From Paenibacillus agilis (lineage in GTDB: Bacteria; Bacillota; Bacilli; Paenibacillales; Paenibacillaceae), in NCBI RefSeq assembly GCF_007786455.1, contig NZ_VNJK01000003.1, positions 62,001 to 126,000 of the forward strand: a stretch of DNA of 64,000 bases. The letters are read 5' to 3'. Shown piece after piece: positions 1 to 10,000 of this stretch. The notes under the pieces are model-generated. The model did no database searches. It saw only the letters and a program-made list of their open reading frames with translations, and was not told the DNA's origin. A program made the position numbers and the translations under genes. Positions within the stretch are counted from its first letter, which is position 1. Every line of letters begins with the position of its first letter.

Positions 1-1
1 T

Positions 2-625
2 CAGGGAGTGGCGATCCCCAACGCGGCTGTGATTGGTCAAATAAAGAGGGCAAAACAGGTTCGATATGGACAACAGTTGTATCAAATTGGGATCTCATTA
101 ACTCCGTTAGGGTTTATACAATTGTTCGATGTAGCCAGTCTCGAATTGACAGAGCGAATCGTAGATGCTATCGATGTGGACCCCGATCTAGATGATCTGT
201 ACCGAATGATGATGAATTCTAAAGATGTGAAGCAACATATCACAGCAATCAATCATTATTTATTGCATAAAATAGCTTTGAATAAAAAGAATACTAGCCG
301 CATAGAGAAAATGCTTACTTATTTAGAACAAGAGTATGAAAGTTTGAACATTGTGAGTATGGCACAATTTTTTTGTATTTCATTAAGTACGTTGGAGCGC
401 TTTTTCAAAAAACATATTGGACTGACCCCAAAGGCCTATGGAGATATTGTAAAGTTCAGAAAACATGCTGAGGACGAAGGATTGAGGAAGGATATTCAGT
501 ATCGTTACTATGATCAGTCTCACCTCATCAAAATATCCAAAAAATTTGCAGGCAAAACCGTCAAAGAGTTAGAGAAGCTACCACATGAATTAACCCTTCG
601 TTATATATGGCATGGTCAGAAGTAG
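2..625 (+). CDS. AraC-family transcriptional regulator, 5' truncated by the window edge
   Basis: The reading frame is open to the first bases of the window, so the N-terminus is missing; about 207 codons are visible. The first 70 residues (VIGQIKRAKQ, then a GISLTPLGF-like segment and LTERIVDA) resemble the sensory domain found in front of AraC-type DNA-binding domains in the DUF6597 group. The C-terminal 100 residues form an AraC-like helix-turn-helix, with the second helix pair around SLSTLERFFKKHIGLTPKAY. It should bind DNA and control a nearby or distant promoter; no target is visible. The usual family length is about 260-280 residues, so roughly 60 residues lie outside the window. The family call is fairly secure; the ligand is unknown. 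Confidence 0.75.
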   Translation, partial: QGVAIPNAAVIGQIKRAKQVRYGQQLYQIGISLTPLGFIQLFDVASLELTERIVDAIDVDPDLDDLYRMMMNSKDVKQHITAINHYLLHKIALNKKNTSRIEKMLTYLEQEYESLNIVSMAQFFCISLSTLERFFKKHIGLTPKAYGDIVKFRKHAEDEGLRKDIQYRYYDQSHLIKISKKFAGKTVKELEKLPHELTLRYIWHGQK

Positions 626-721
626 ACAACGTCTGAAAATAGATGCTTGTTTTTTACAATACAGTTTGATTCCTTCCTGCTAATCTTGAGACACACCACT
701 GGACGAGAGGAAGGGGTAACG

Positions 722-1114
722 ATGCAGGACATCATGATCATGGCAAGTTTGCTAGTGTTTTTAAATGTAACATTATTGGCGATATTGGTACCGGGGGGAC
801 CGATTGAGAATAGAGATTTCTCAGGGCTAAAAGGAGGGGTGTTCTGGGGGTTTAATCTGTTTCTTATCACACTCGGGATCACTTCGTTTATCGCGTGCTA
901 CCTTTTGTTGATTTCACATCCGTATGCCATTTTCATCACGCAAATAATCGCTGTTCTATACTTTGTCGTGTACATTATTGACTTAGCCGGTATTTTTCCG
1001 AAATCACCGACTAAAATGTCTAAATCACTCATGCTTAGCGAAATTATTAATACCTCAATGGCAGTCTTCCTCTTCCTCTTTGTGACGGTGGTTGGGCATG
1101 GAGTTAGTGGATAG
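722..1114 (+). CDS. Small four-helix membrane protein, unknown function
   Basis: This is a 130-residue hydrophobic protein with about four predicted membrane segments (near residues 5-25, 38-60, 67-88 and 105-128). I chose the ATG at 722 because a purine-rich GAGGAAGGGG sequence lies 4-13 bases upstream; the frame extends further upstream, but without a good ribosome-binding site. It follows the AraC-type gene by about 100 bases on the same strand and ends before a clear terminator, so the two may be co-transcribed. No motif or charged pocket identifies a transported substrate, and I do not recognise the family. Confidence 0.6.
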   Translation: MQDIMIMASLLVFLNVTLLAILVPGGPIENRDFSGLKGGVFWGFNLFLITLGITSFIACYLLLISHPYAIFITQIIAVLYFVVYIIDLAGIFPKSPTKMSKSLMLSEIINTSMAVFLFLFVTVVGHGVSG

Positions 1115-1200
1115 CTAAAGCTAGTTCCAAACGTTGGGAAGGATATAACATTGTGGGCAAAGGTAATGGACATAAATTACTATTATTACTTCCAGTAGTT

Positions 1201-1230
1201 AAAAAGCCGATATATTGAAATCGGCTTTTT
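1201..1230 (+). terminator. Rho-independent terminator
   Basis: Inverted repeat AAAGCCGAT / ATCGGCTTT followed by a T run, 85 bases after the membrane-protein gene. Confidence 0.8.
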
Positions 1231-1284
1231 ATTATGGTTTTTTGGACGGATAGACAACCAATTCACATTTGCGGAGCAACATAA

Positions 1285-2496
1285 CTACTGACGTTTCATC
1301 TCAGCTTCTATAATTCCATCAAAACTAACATATCCTGTATCAAAAGACACATTAGCGTTAACAGCTATCACATGACGACCATTACGAGATGCTCTTACAG
1401 CAGTTGTAAATCCATGAGTACTTCCACCATGTCCCCATACGGATGGACCATCATATAGCCTGAACTCTTCAATACCTAGTCCATAGTTTGTGTTCCAAGG
1501 CGTTTCAACAGTTGTCAGCATTTCTTGTAGTTGCTCAGGCTTTAGTAGCCGTCCTCCTAATAGAGCTTCATAAAAAATAACCAAATCCTCAGCTGTCGAG
1601 ATCATTTCTCCGGCTGCATTCAACCAAGTAGGACTATGTTCTGTATAATCATAGAGCTGTTCTGCTGAATGTATGTATCCTCTTGCATGTGCACAAGGAA
1701 TATAAAAATTTTGGTCTGGAAGGGACGTGCATGCAAGTTCTAGTGGATCAATGATTCGTTTTTTTATTTGATAACGATACGGCTCTTCTGTTACTTGTTC
1801 AATAATTTGCCCCACTAGCAGAGTGTTTGTATTGGAATATGCCCATGATGTCCCTGGATCAAACAAAGGTTTGGCGGATAGGGCCTCTTGGATAAGTTCT
1901 TCCACCATAAAGGTACGAAAAGAGTCCTTATGAAATTTGATATAAAAATCCTCGGTGATGTAGTCGGGAATCCCACTCGTATGATTTAATAATTGTCGAA
2001 TGGTAATTTTATTACCGTCATATCCGTTACCCTGAACAATTCCCGGTAGCCATTCTTCTACCGTATCCTCTAAGCTAAGTTTCTGTTCCTCTACTAATTG
2101 CAATACAACGGTAGCTACAAAGGTTTTGGTTACACTAGCTATTCGAAAGGCGTGGGTTGTCTTAATTGGTTTCTTATCTTCGATACTCGCTTCACCTGCT
2201 GCATATGAAAACAATTCGCCATTTCTCTTCGCCACGGCAATAACGCCAGGAACCTCCATTCGATGGGCTACTTGTTCAATGCGTCTCTGAACGAGTTCGG
2301 TACCCGATAATTGAGGAATTACTTGATGCTTCTTTCCTGAATGTAAAGAATGAGGTGGCTGATGATCATTGATGGGAACAGGAGAATCTCCGCTAAATAA
2401 AAACAGCGTGGCAATTACCAGTAAGGCGGATATCATAACTCGCCTTTTTTTCCTGAGTCCTTTAATGTTTGTATGTGGTAGCGGTAGGTTTACCAT
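1285..2496 (-). CDS. Serine hydrolase of the beta-lactamase / D-Ala-D-Ala carboxypeptidase (class C-like) family
   Basis: This 403-residue protein has one N-terminal membrane/signal segment (residues about 18-36) and then an extracytoplasmic beta-lactamase fold. The three active-site motifs are visible: SVTK at 121-124 (nucleophile Ser121, Lys124), YSN at 220-222, and HGG at 356-358. Members act as DD-peptidases, esterases or peptide hydrolases on cell-wall-like substrates; the exact substrate cannot be read from the sequence. The ATG at 2496 is preceded by GGAGGG but with only 3 bases of spacing. A second in-frame ATG at codon 21 lacks a good site. It stands alone and convergent with the upstream membrane-protein gene. 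Confidence 0.85.
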   Translation of the reverse strand: MVNLPLPHTNIKGLRKKRRVMISALLVIATLFLFSGDSPVPINDHQPPHSLHSGKKHQVIPQLSGTELVQRRIEQVAHRMEVPGVIAVAKRNGELFSYAAGEASIEDKKPIKTTHAFRIASVTKTFVATVVLQLVEEQKLSLEDTVEEWLPGIVQGNGYDGNKITIRQLLNHTSGIPDYITEDFYIKFHKDSFRTFMVEELIQEALSAKPLFDPGTSWAYSNTNTLLVGQIIEQVTEEPYRYQIKKRIIDPLELACTSLPDQNFYIPCAHARGYIHSAEQLYDYTEHSPTWLNAAGEMISTAEDLVIFYEALLGGRLLKPEQLQEMLTTVETPWNTNYGLGIEEFRLYDGPSVWGHGGSTHGFTTAVRASRNGRHVIAVNANVSFDTGYVSFDGIIEAEMKRQ

Positions 2497-2570
2497 TAAC
2501 CCTCCTATTTTATGGAAAAAAATGATTTTCTAATGATTCTAACTTAATTGGCCCTTTATTGCCATACATA

Positions 2571-2738
2571 TGTAGAACTGATTATGCTTTTTTGCTTGTG
2601 GAAAAAATGATTGAACCTGTCAGTGGGGAGTTCTATGCGTATGGAGTGATTGAGGATGCATCGGAGAATAATATCACGTAGGAGAACGGAATTAATGTTC
2701 AGCTACATTTATCTTCGGATGAGGATAAAGTATCGTGA
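2571..2738 (+). pseudogene. Possible decayed coding remnant
   Basis: A 55-codon reading frame with a single in-frame TAG reads as protein-like sequence on both sides of the stop (for example MIEPVSGEFYAYGVIED before it and ENGINVQLHLSSDED after it). It lacks a clear start or ribosome-binding site. The family is not recognised. It lies in the 330-base gap between the serine hydrolase and the VOC gene, which otherwise holds only a hairpin. It could also be chance open sequence. Confidence 0.25.
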
Positions 2739-2782
2739 ACAGAGTTAAGGGAGGGACAGATAGCCCCTCTCCTCTCCCATGA

Positions 2783-2810
2783 AGACCCCGACCTCATGTG
2801 GTCGGGGTCT
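2783..2810. terminator. Strong hairpin downstream of the VOC gene
   Basis: Perfect 10-bp inverted repeat AGACCCCGAC / GTCGGGGTCT with an 8-base loop, 21 bases after the VOC gene's stop. There is no clear T run on either strand, so it may act as an RNA 3' end stabiliser rather than a classical terminator. Confidence 0.55.
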
Positions 2811-2830
2811 GATCCATATAACGAAACACA

Positions 2831-3226
2831 CTATTTCGCATTCTTATCCGGCTGATGAATGCCGAATACATTTCCTTCCGTATCTATGCAATACCCTTGC
2901 CACGCCATGCCAGGGAGCGCATGCTTCTGCACAACGACCTTGCCTCCAAGACTAACAATTTTCTCTTCCGTAGAATCGTAGTCTCCGATTCCAACCGTAC
3001 ACGCATAACCATTCATAGGCTGACCTGGTTCTGGAGGCGGGCCTTTGCGCTGCATCAAAGCACCGTTGATGCCCATCTCATTTGTATCGCCTGTCACCGC
3101 GCCAAAATACGGCGTTCCCGCATATTCGCTCCAATCTTCGAATGTCCATCCAAATATCTGGCCATAAAACTTTTTAGCACGCTCCATATCATCTACGTGA
3201 ATTTCAAAATGAACGATTCTTCCCAT
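2831..3226 (-). CDS. VOC (glyoxalase/bleomycin-resistance fold) family protein
   Basis: The 131-residue protein matches the vicinal-oxygen-chelate fold: an N-terminal beta-alpha-beta-beta-beta unit beginning GRIVHFEIHVDDMERAKKFY and a second unit ending with DTEGNVFGIHQ. The candidate metal ligands are the His near residue 6 and the Glu in the final EGN motif, but the set is not clearly complete. This subgroup (GWTFEDW in the first half) is often annotated as glyoxalase-like with no defined substrate. The ATG is preceded by AGGAGG at 5 bases. It is a single-gene unit facing away from the dioxygenase gene. Confidence 0.8.
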   Translation of the reverse strand: MGRIVHFEIHVDDMERAKKFYGQIFGWTFEDWSEYAGTPYFGAVTGDTNEMGINGALMQRKGPPPEPGQPMNGYACTVGIGDYDSTEEKIVSLGGKVVVQKHALPGMAWQGYCIDTEGNVFGIHQPDKNAK

Positions 3227-3468
3227 AATGGCCTCCTATAGTTTGACTTCCTTACTAGTTTCTTTTATTAGTTTCTCCTTTCCTTCTATGTTTTATAAAG
3301 AACTATACAAATGTACGTGTATGGTAGCCACGCCGCGTGTAGGTATATCAGCATTAGGTATTTCAACACGTGTATTCCTATAACTTTTATTACGTTAATC
3401 CGCACAATAAACCATTTTATGGTACATTATCATTGATATGGATGCCATGATATGGGAGGTGCATAAGC

Positions 3469-4110
3469 ATGATAGGGAACACGACGGAGAAAGAGCGGAC
3501 GATATTTGATCACGTTGAAAATACGATCAAGACCGAGGATCGAGAAATTCGAATCCTTGCCAAGTATGAGGAACCGCTAGTTGTTGTATTAGGAAACATG
3601 CTTAGCGATGAGGAATGCGACGAGCTCATTGAACAATCTAGGGAAAAATTGCAGCGCTCTAAAATAGGAAAAGATCGTTCGGTCGATCAAATCAGAACGA
3701 GCAGCGGAGTATTCTGCGAGGAAAGTGAGACAGTTGCAAAAATTGAGAAGCGAATCTCTCAAATTATGAATATTCCTATTTCGCATGGCGATGGCTTGCA
3801 AATATTGCAGTATACCCCAGGTCAAGAGTATAAGCCTCATCATGATTTCTTTGCAGAAACGAGTCGCGCAAGTGCCAACAATCGTATAAGTACACTCGTT
3901 ATGTACTTAAATGATGTGGAGGAAGGCGGCGAAACGACGTTCCCTATGCTGAATCTTTCTGTGTTTCCTAACAAAGGGACAGCTGTCTACTTTGAATACT
4001 TTTACGATAATCATGAATTAAATGATTCCACTTTGCATGCAGGTACGCCCGTAATGCAAGGGGAAAAGTGGGTTGCAACGATGTGGATGAGAAGACAAAT
4101 TTTTCGGTAA
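3469..4110 (+). CDS. 2-oxoglutarate/Fe(II)-dependent prolyl 4-hydroxylase-like dioxygenase
   Basis: This 213-residue soluble protein has the P4Hc double-stranded beta-helix. The iron triad is visible: His124-x-Asp126 in the PHHD motif and His190 in LHAGTPV, with Lys200 as the expected 2-oxoglutarate anchor. Related bacterial enzymes (for example the Bacillus anthracis P4H) hydroxylate proline in collagen-like or EF-Tu peptides; the substrate here is unknown. The start has GGGAGGTG at a suitable distance. It is monocistronic, with a terminator 28 bases after the stop. I see no signal peptide. Confidence 0.88.
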   Translation: MIGNTTEKERTIFDHVENTIKTEDREIRILAKYEEPLVVVLGNMLSDEECDELIEQSREKLQRSKIGKDRSVDQIRTSSGVFCEESETVAKIEKRISQIMNIPISHGDGLQILQYTPGQEYKPHHDFFAETSRASANNRISTLVMYLNDVEEGGETTFPMLNLSVFPNKGTAVYFEYFYDNHELNDSTLHAGTPVMQGEKWVATMWMRRQIFR

Positions 4111-4137
4111 TTATAGATATAGCATTATAAATGAACT

Positions 4138-4163
4138 AGCCGATCATATATGGTCGGCTTTTT
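4138..4163 (+). terminator. Rho-independent terminator after the dioxygenase
   Basis: AGCCGA / TCGGCT stem around a short loop, followed by TTTTT. Confidence 0.75.
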
Positions 4164-4196
4164 ATGTTAGCCGGCTAGGATGATGGAAGAGTATCT

Positions 4197-4364
4197 ATGA
4201 GGACAATCCGTCCGCATAGTAGAGTGATAAATGAGAGGGCTACGGATGGTGTCAGCAATACATATATTGCTGTTGGTATTCAAAATATGGGAATGTTTCA
4301 CTGTAAGGCAGTTGTTATATGTGATAAGGTGATTTTTGAATTGTATTTCCAATTAAAGGGGTAA
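4197..4364 (+). CDS. Small ORF, 55 residues, unknown
   Basis: An ATG-started 55-residue frame (begins MRTIRPHSRV, contains GVSNTYIAVGIQNMG and ends FQLKG) lies between the dioxygenase terminator and the vWA gene. The composition is protein-like, but the ribosome-binding site (GGAAGA, about 6 bases upstream) is weak. No family is recognised. It could be a genuine small protein or the end of a decayed gene; an in-frame stop sits eight codons upstream of the ATG. Confidence 0.35.
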   Translation: MRTIRPHSRVINERATDGVSNTYIAVGIQNMGMFHCKAVVICDKVIFELYFQLKG

Positions 4365-4413
4365 GTTGCGAAATAAAACTTCAATTTTCAGTGAAAACGG
4401 AGTGAGAGAGAGT

Positions 4414-6621
4414 ATGAAGTGTAATCGAGTAAGCTTGTTGTTTTTAGTCATGGTTATGTTTGTCGGGAGCCTCGCCACTTGGACAAGAACTACGAATGCT
4501 TATAGTGCGCTTGAGTACCGGAAGCACGACAATCTGGTTCACATTCTAGCTGATGGAGATGGGCAGAACCGCGTGTTTACGTTTAAGACCAAAAATAAAA
4601 TTACAGCGAGTAATGCCAACCTTCGGTTGTTTATTAACGCACAAGAAATCGATCCAACAGAATATATGGTTGATTATAATAACTACATGATTACACTAAA
4701 TAAGGCGCCAGACATTGGAGCGGAGCTTCACTTCACATATGAGATAAACCCATCCTTCGAATGGAGTGAGCGATTATCGGGTGTAAGCCATATTGGGCAT
4801 GCTCTTTCCCCAGGAGATGGGACTACACGTGTTTTTAAACTACATACCAATTATAAGTTGAATTCTAGTAAAAAAGTGAGCTTATACATAAACAATCAGA
4901 AAGTACCCAGCACGGAGTTCATTTTCAATCAGGAAGAGCTTACGATCACGATAAAAGAGAAACGTACGGCACCTTTCGCTGGTACAAAATTATATTTCTA
5001 TTTCCCTGAATCTTCGGTTATTGGCACACATTATCCTTCTGGTGGAAATATAGAGAAACCCTCCTACGGTGGGGTTACTGAGCAAACAACTTCGGGAGGA
5101 ACCGGAGTAAACACACCCAATGAAGAAGGAGAGAAGAATCCCTCCAATGGAGGGAAGGCAGAACACCCATCTTCTAGTGGGGTAATAAATCAACCGAATT
5201 CTAATGAAGCGGGAGTAAATCTTCCATCTAGAGAAGCAGAAGTGAATCCTCCGTCTGAAGGAGGAACGGAAACTTCAGTTCCGAGTAGTGGATCTGGATC
5301 TATAGGTACAGAGGTAGGGCAGCCATTTTTACTGATAAGTGGAAAGGGCTATCCTGGCTCAATTAAGATTAACAAAAATAATACGTTTACAGTGAACATA
5401 TCCATTCAGGCTAAGCAACCAACCTATACCTCTTATTTAATCGTAAAAAATGTCCGTGAAGAGGTCGTTAGGCGGATTCGTGTTGAAGCAGGAGCATCTT
5501 CATCCATTTCAATAAGCAAGTTAGGGTTGCCGACCGGGGGATACTATATTTACTTAAAAACGATCAATCAATCAGGTGGCTTTGCAGTTTCGAGTCCAGT
5601 CTTTATTCCGGTCAACACTGAAGCTAAACAAATTAATGTATTTATTGAAGGTCATCTGCAAGCATATAAGCAAGCACCAGTAAGTGTAAACGGAAATGTA
5701 CTTGTACCGTTCAGATCTATTTTTGAATCGTTGGGAGCAAAAGTGAAATGGAACAGTAATCTTCGCATGATTACAGCGAGTAGAGAAGGTACAACGATAG
5801 TCTTAAATCTTGGCTCCAACGTTGCCTATATAAATGGAACGGCTATTACAATGAGTACAGCTCCCAAATTAGTTAACGGAGTTACCATGGTGCCTGTACG
5901 TTTTGTAAGTGAGGCTCTTGGTGGGAAGGTAGAATGGAATGTGGCGGCAAACTCGGTTATTGTATTTCAAAATGAGCCATCCATTTCTACAATAGTAGAA
6001 AGCGAAAAATCAGCGGTGTCTGAAGGCTCCAGCTCTTCGGCTATTTTAGGTAAGATATCAAAACATATTACCACATCTACGGATATTATATTCGTCATTG
6101 ACGTTACTGGAAGTATGGGAGGAGTTATCGATCATATTAAAGAAACGGTAAAAAACTTTGTGGATTCCGTTCCAAATGGATCTAATTTCGCAATTGTAGC
6201 CTATCGTGACACTAATATTTTTGATCCTAATTATAAAGAATTAGAGTTTTATTCATTTACTAACAATAAACACGTATTAAAATCAAATTTGGAGAAATTA
6301 GAAGCTGCCGGTGGAGCAGACGTGCCTGAGTCGGGACTAGAGGCTATACATATGGCAGCGGAAAAGTTATCGGTCTCTAAAAATGCGAAGCGAATTATTT
6401 TCGTAACCGATGCTACTGTACATGAGAAAAATAAATCTCCAGAAAAATCAAGCCATACTATTGATCAAATTAGTTCCAAGCTATCAGAGAATAAAATTAT
6501 TTTTGATGCAATCGCTCCAAATAGCGGTTCAGCATACGAGCAAATCATTCGGCTTGTGAATAATAACAAAGGAACCCTGTACGATATTGATGAAGCGAGT
6601 ACGTTGATGTTAAATAAGTAG
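4414..6621 (+). CDS. Secreted von Willebrand factor A protein with a copper-amine-oxidase-N-like domain
   Basis: The protein has 735 residues from the ATG at 4414 (GGAGTGAGAGAG upstream); longer starts are possible. Order: signal peptide (1-30); two tandem ~65-residue beta repeats (about 37-110 and 128-205, each with DGxxRVFxxxT); a Gly/Ser/Pro/Glu-rich linker (215-305); a beta-rich domain; a stalk domain of the copper-amine-oxidase N-terminal type (about 420-530, with LVPFRSIFESLGA and MVPVRFVSEALGG halves); and a C-terminal vWA domain (about 565-735). The vWA MIDAS begins DVTGSMGG, a DxTxS variant able to bind a divalent metal. It is likely an extracellular adhesion or scaffold protein. It ends before its own terminator and is not obviously part of the heme unit. 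Confidence 0.8.
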   Translation: MKCNRVSLLFLVMVMFVGSLATWTRTTNAYSALEYRKHDNLVHILADGDGQNRVFTFKTKNKITASNANLRLFINAQEIDPTEYMVDYNNYMITLNKAPDIGAELHFTYEINPSFEWSERLSGVSHIGHALSPGDGTTRVFKLHTNYKLNSSKKVSLYINNQKVPSTEFIFNQEELTITIKEKRTAPFAGTKLYFYFPESSVIGTHYPSGGNIEKPSYGGVTEQTTSGGTGVNTPNEEGEKNPSNGGKAEHPSSSGVINQPNSNEAGVNLPSREAEVNPPSEGGTETSVPSSGSGSIGTEVGQPFLLISGKGYPGSIKINKNNTFTVNISIQAKQPTYTSYLIVKNVREEVVRRIRVEAGASSSISISKLGLPTGGYYIYLKTINQSGGFAVSSPVFIPVNTEAKQINVFIEGHLQAYKQAPVSVNGNVLVPFRSIFESLGAKVKWNSNLRMITASREGTTIVLNLGSNVAYINGTAITMSTAPKLVNGVTMVPVRFVSEALGGKVEWNVAANSVIVFQNEPSISTIVESEKSAVSEGSSSSAILGKISKHITTSTDIIFVIDVTGSMGGVIDHIKETVKNFVDSVPNGSNFAIVAYRDTNIFDPNYKELEFYSFTNNKHVLKSNLEKLEAAGGADVPESGLEAIHMAAEKLSVSKNAKRIIFVTDATVHEKNKSPEKSSHTIDQISSKLSENKIIFDAIAPNSGSAYEQIIRLVNNNKGTLYDIDEASTLMLNK

Positions 6622-6648
6622 AACAACAAAGTATACCCCAGATACAAG

Positions 6649-6685
6649 GAACACCCAGACAGTAATGTCTAGGTGTTCTTTTATT
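6649..6685 (+). terminator. Rho-independent terminator after the vWA gene
   Basis: GAACACC / GGTGTTC stem with an inner AGAC/GTCT extension, followed by TTTTATTT. It separates the vWA gene from the heme locus. Confidence 0.8.
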
Positions 6686-6746
6686 TGTAAATAAGAGAAT
6701 GTTAACTTTGCTTGATCTGCTCCACACAGCACAATGCGACAAAAAG

Positions 6747-6777
6747 TGTAATCTAAAGTTCATACTCCGTTCATATT
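6747..6777 (+). promoter_or_regulatory. HssR-type direct-repeat operator, copy 1
   Basis: Two 9-mers, GTTCATACT and GTTCATATT, are separated by CC at 6758-6777. A TGTAATC block 11 bases upstream is shared with the other two copies and may be a third half-site. I recall the staphylococcal HssR site as GTTCATATT-N2-GTTCATATT, which this fits with one mismatch. It lies 75 bases upstream of a Fur box, in front of the NEAT-SLH gene. An HssR-like gene lies downstream in the locus. Confidence 0.7.
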
Positions 6778-6852
6778 TGACTTGTAAGCTAAGAGCTGAA
6801 TGTAGCCACGTCTAAAGTAGCAGAAGCAATGCTATTTTTTTTGCCCATTAAT

Positions 6853-6867
6853 TGATAATGATTATCA
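6853..6867 (+). promoter_or_regulatory. Fur box, perfect 7-1-7
   Basis: TGATAAT-G-ATTATCA is a perfect match to the Bacillus 7-1-7 Fur box. It lies about 170 bases upstream of the NEAT-SLH start codon, consistent with iron repression of the promoter. Confidence 0.92.
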
Positions 6868-7038
6868 TTTTTGTTTGGGTTATATAACACGCTTTAGAAC
6901 GTATACAGCAACGCGACATTCGATCACAAGTTTCCCAAGTGTATTCATCAAGAAGGGGGTGGATGGTCTGCACTGTATATGCAGAAGCAATGGCGGTACG
7001 GAAGAATTAAATATATCCATATTGAGGGGTGTGTACCA

Positions 7039-10000
7039 TTGAAAAAGTGGTTTAAAAAATCAGCAATAATATGTCTATCACTGGTCTTGCTCATGACGCT
7101 CATTCCAATCGGTAGTGTGACCGTCTCGGCAGCCAACTTGACGAATTCATCCATTCCAAATGGGGAATATCCGGTTGATTTCAACTTTTTGGAGGATGGA
7201 AAAACAAGCGTTTCGACAGCCAATATGTATATGAAAATTCCGGGCACGAAGGGGAAACTAATCGTGCAAAATGGAGTCATTTGGTTCGAACATGAAATCG
7301 AAATCAATAATCTTGGTCATTTTAAGTATTTGGGGTATCGACCAGCGGGGGTACCTAAAGCAACGATTGTTGACTCGGTTATTAAAGACAAAACGGGCTA
7401 TTTAGATGCCACAGTAAGTAATGGTGCAGACGCTTCCAGAAAAATAGTACGTTATGGCATCTCAGATATATCCAAGTTACAAGATGTCGTTATGCACATT
7501 GATATTCCATCTATTAATTATAATCATTGGTATCATGCACAAATTAATATCGATACAAGTCAAATTCCAAGTGATGGCGGAGGGGATCCCGGAAATGGTG
7601 GTCCCGTAATTGGACCTGTTACGTTGGATAAATTGAATGAACTTATCACAGTAACTAAGTCTGTGTATGACTCTAGTGTAGAGGGTCCGGATTTGGGGCA
7701 GTTTCCAGTTGGCAGCCGGGAAGTTTTGAAAGTGGCAATTACAAATGCGGAAACCAACCTAGCAGTAACAACTCCAGGGGATGAAGCGACATATGGGGTT
7801 ATTTATGCAGAGTTGGATAAGCAGCTTGCTAGTTTTCGCTCTCTACAGAAACAAGCGAATAAGACAGTACTTAAAAATGCAATTGAATCTATGACTACGT
7901 TCCTTAGCACGGCAACAACCAACGGGCAAGCAAATGGAACACCTGGCGCTGTACTCGCGGGGATTGTTGAGGGTGAATATCCACATGAGTATATTGAACC
8001 ATTAAAAGAAAAAGTAGCAGTAGGGAAGCAACTTCTAGCGAATCCAGTGGCTTCACAAACGGAGATAGACAATCTAGTAACTGCCATTAACCGTGATCAT
8101 GAAATGGCGGTCAAACATAGGTATGTTGCTAGCGAACCGTTCCGCTTGTATGTATTGGATACACCAGATGAAACAAAGAAAGAATCTGCTCTAGCAAGTG
8201 AAGTGAAAGCTGAAGTTACAACAATTACAGATTCGATTAATAAGGAATCATTGGGTGGCGTTCGGGCCAATATTATGTTGAATGTTACTCCGGACGAAAA
8301 CAAAGTGTATTGGTTTATGCCATGGAATGATGGTACTTACAGGAGCCCAGAGTTATTTGAGCAGGCGAATATGCTGTCTGCAGTCACGATTCACCCGAAT
8401 TTCCCAGAAGGTACAACCGTTTATCAATGGATGATTAAAAATCCAGATGCTAACAAGGATACTGACTGGTCAGGACTCGGCCATATTATGTTCAAGGTCA
8501 ATGGGGCAAAGCATTCCTTATATCTCAGTTTTAATCGAATTATTCATGAGAGATTGCAGCAATCGCTTGCATCCGTCCAGCGAAAATACAAAGATGCACC
8601 GAAGCTTCCAAATGCAGATCAAGCAGCCTTTGATAAGGCGAAAGCTGAACTAGAGGCTGCTATTCAAGAAGTGACGCCAATTTCGGAAAATCTGAATGCG
8701 GAGAGACCTGCTATTTTAAACGCAGAAGCTAAGTTAAAGACAGCTTTCGATGCGTTCAAAGCAGTTGCACAAGTAGAATACGACTTGTATTTCTCTACTT
8801 TGCATGCTAGTGAAGAAGCATTTTCGACCATTGACGGGAAACTCGTTAAGCCTGCACAGGTCATTCCACAAAAGGATGGACAACAAGTTGTGAGATTGAC
8901 GATTAACGACAGTTCTTCCGTTAAGGAGTTGCAAGTGGTAGCGGGTGGTGTATTTAAAAATGCAGAGGTTGTCAGTGAGAACGCAGCGGCGAATAGTCGA
9001 GTTATTCAGTTTGCAGCAAGTGATTTATCACAGCTGGTGAAAGCAAAAGTAAAAGTGGTTACTTCTAATCAAGGAAACTCAACCGAAGTAATACATGATA
9101 TTCGCTTTAATTTTAACGGCGTAGATAACACAGCTCTTCAGGCGGCTATATACGATGCCTCCAACCTTTTGAACAATGCAGTAACAGGTACAAATCCGGG
9201 CCAATACTCGGACACTGCGAAGGCAGCATTACATGCTGCGATTAAAACAGCTGGGAAAATATCAGTTAATGGACCAAATACAAATGATCAGACTGTAGCA
9301 TCTTTGACAGCATTGCAAGTAGCTGTACAAACGTTTAAAGCTTCCATGTACACGGCTAATGACCTTAAGGATGGCGATTATAACATTACATTTACGGTAT
9401 TGAAGACAGATAAAGAAGAAGCCTCCGTGCTGAATAATTATGTTGTTTCTCCTGCAAGACTGAATATTTCCGGTGGCGTGAAAAAGATTTTTGTAATCCT
9501 TAAACAAAGCGTAGAAATACCGGAAATGAAGGTGAATGGTCAAAATGTTGAGGTCGTAAGTACAAATACGAAAGATAACACAAGATTAGTTAGTTTCCCA
9601 GTTACTGATTTGACAGTTGATACAAAAGGCTGGGCGAAATTCAATTGGGCATCGCAAAATAATTTTAATGAATATGATTTCCGTTTCCGTTTCGATAATA
9701 GCAGTGTAACGCCTTATGGAAATGGGCAACAGCCAGGCGGTGCGCTTAAAGACGGTTTCTATCACATTCAGTTCCGAATTCTTAAAGCTGGCACGGAGAG
9801 TGGCTCGATTGCCAACAATTATGTGGTTAGCCCAGCATTACTCCATGTAATAGGGAAGAACAGAACAGTATCATTTACGGTGAAACGGAGTAAGGAAATC
9901 CACACGCTAACGATAAATGGAAACGGCGGTAGTGTGGTAAGTGTCGATCATCAGAGGAACACACGGATTGTAGCTTTTTCGCTCCCAACGTTATCAGGAA

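Noticed and set aside
2855-3241. Plus-strand frame opposite the VOC gene
   Set aside because: It is antisense to a well-supported gene, with no recognisable domain.
3435-3452. ATTATCATTGATATGG before the dioxygenase as a Fur box
   Set aside because: It does not fit the 7-1-7 pattern; only one half resembles GATAAT units.
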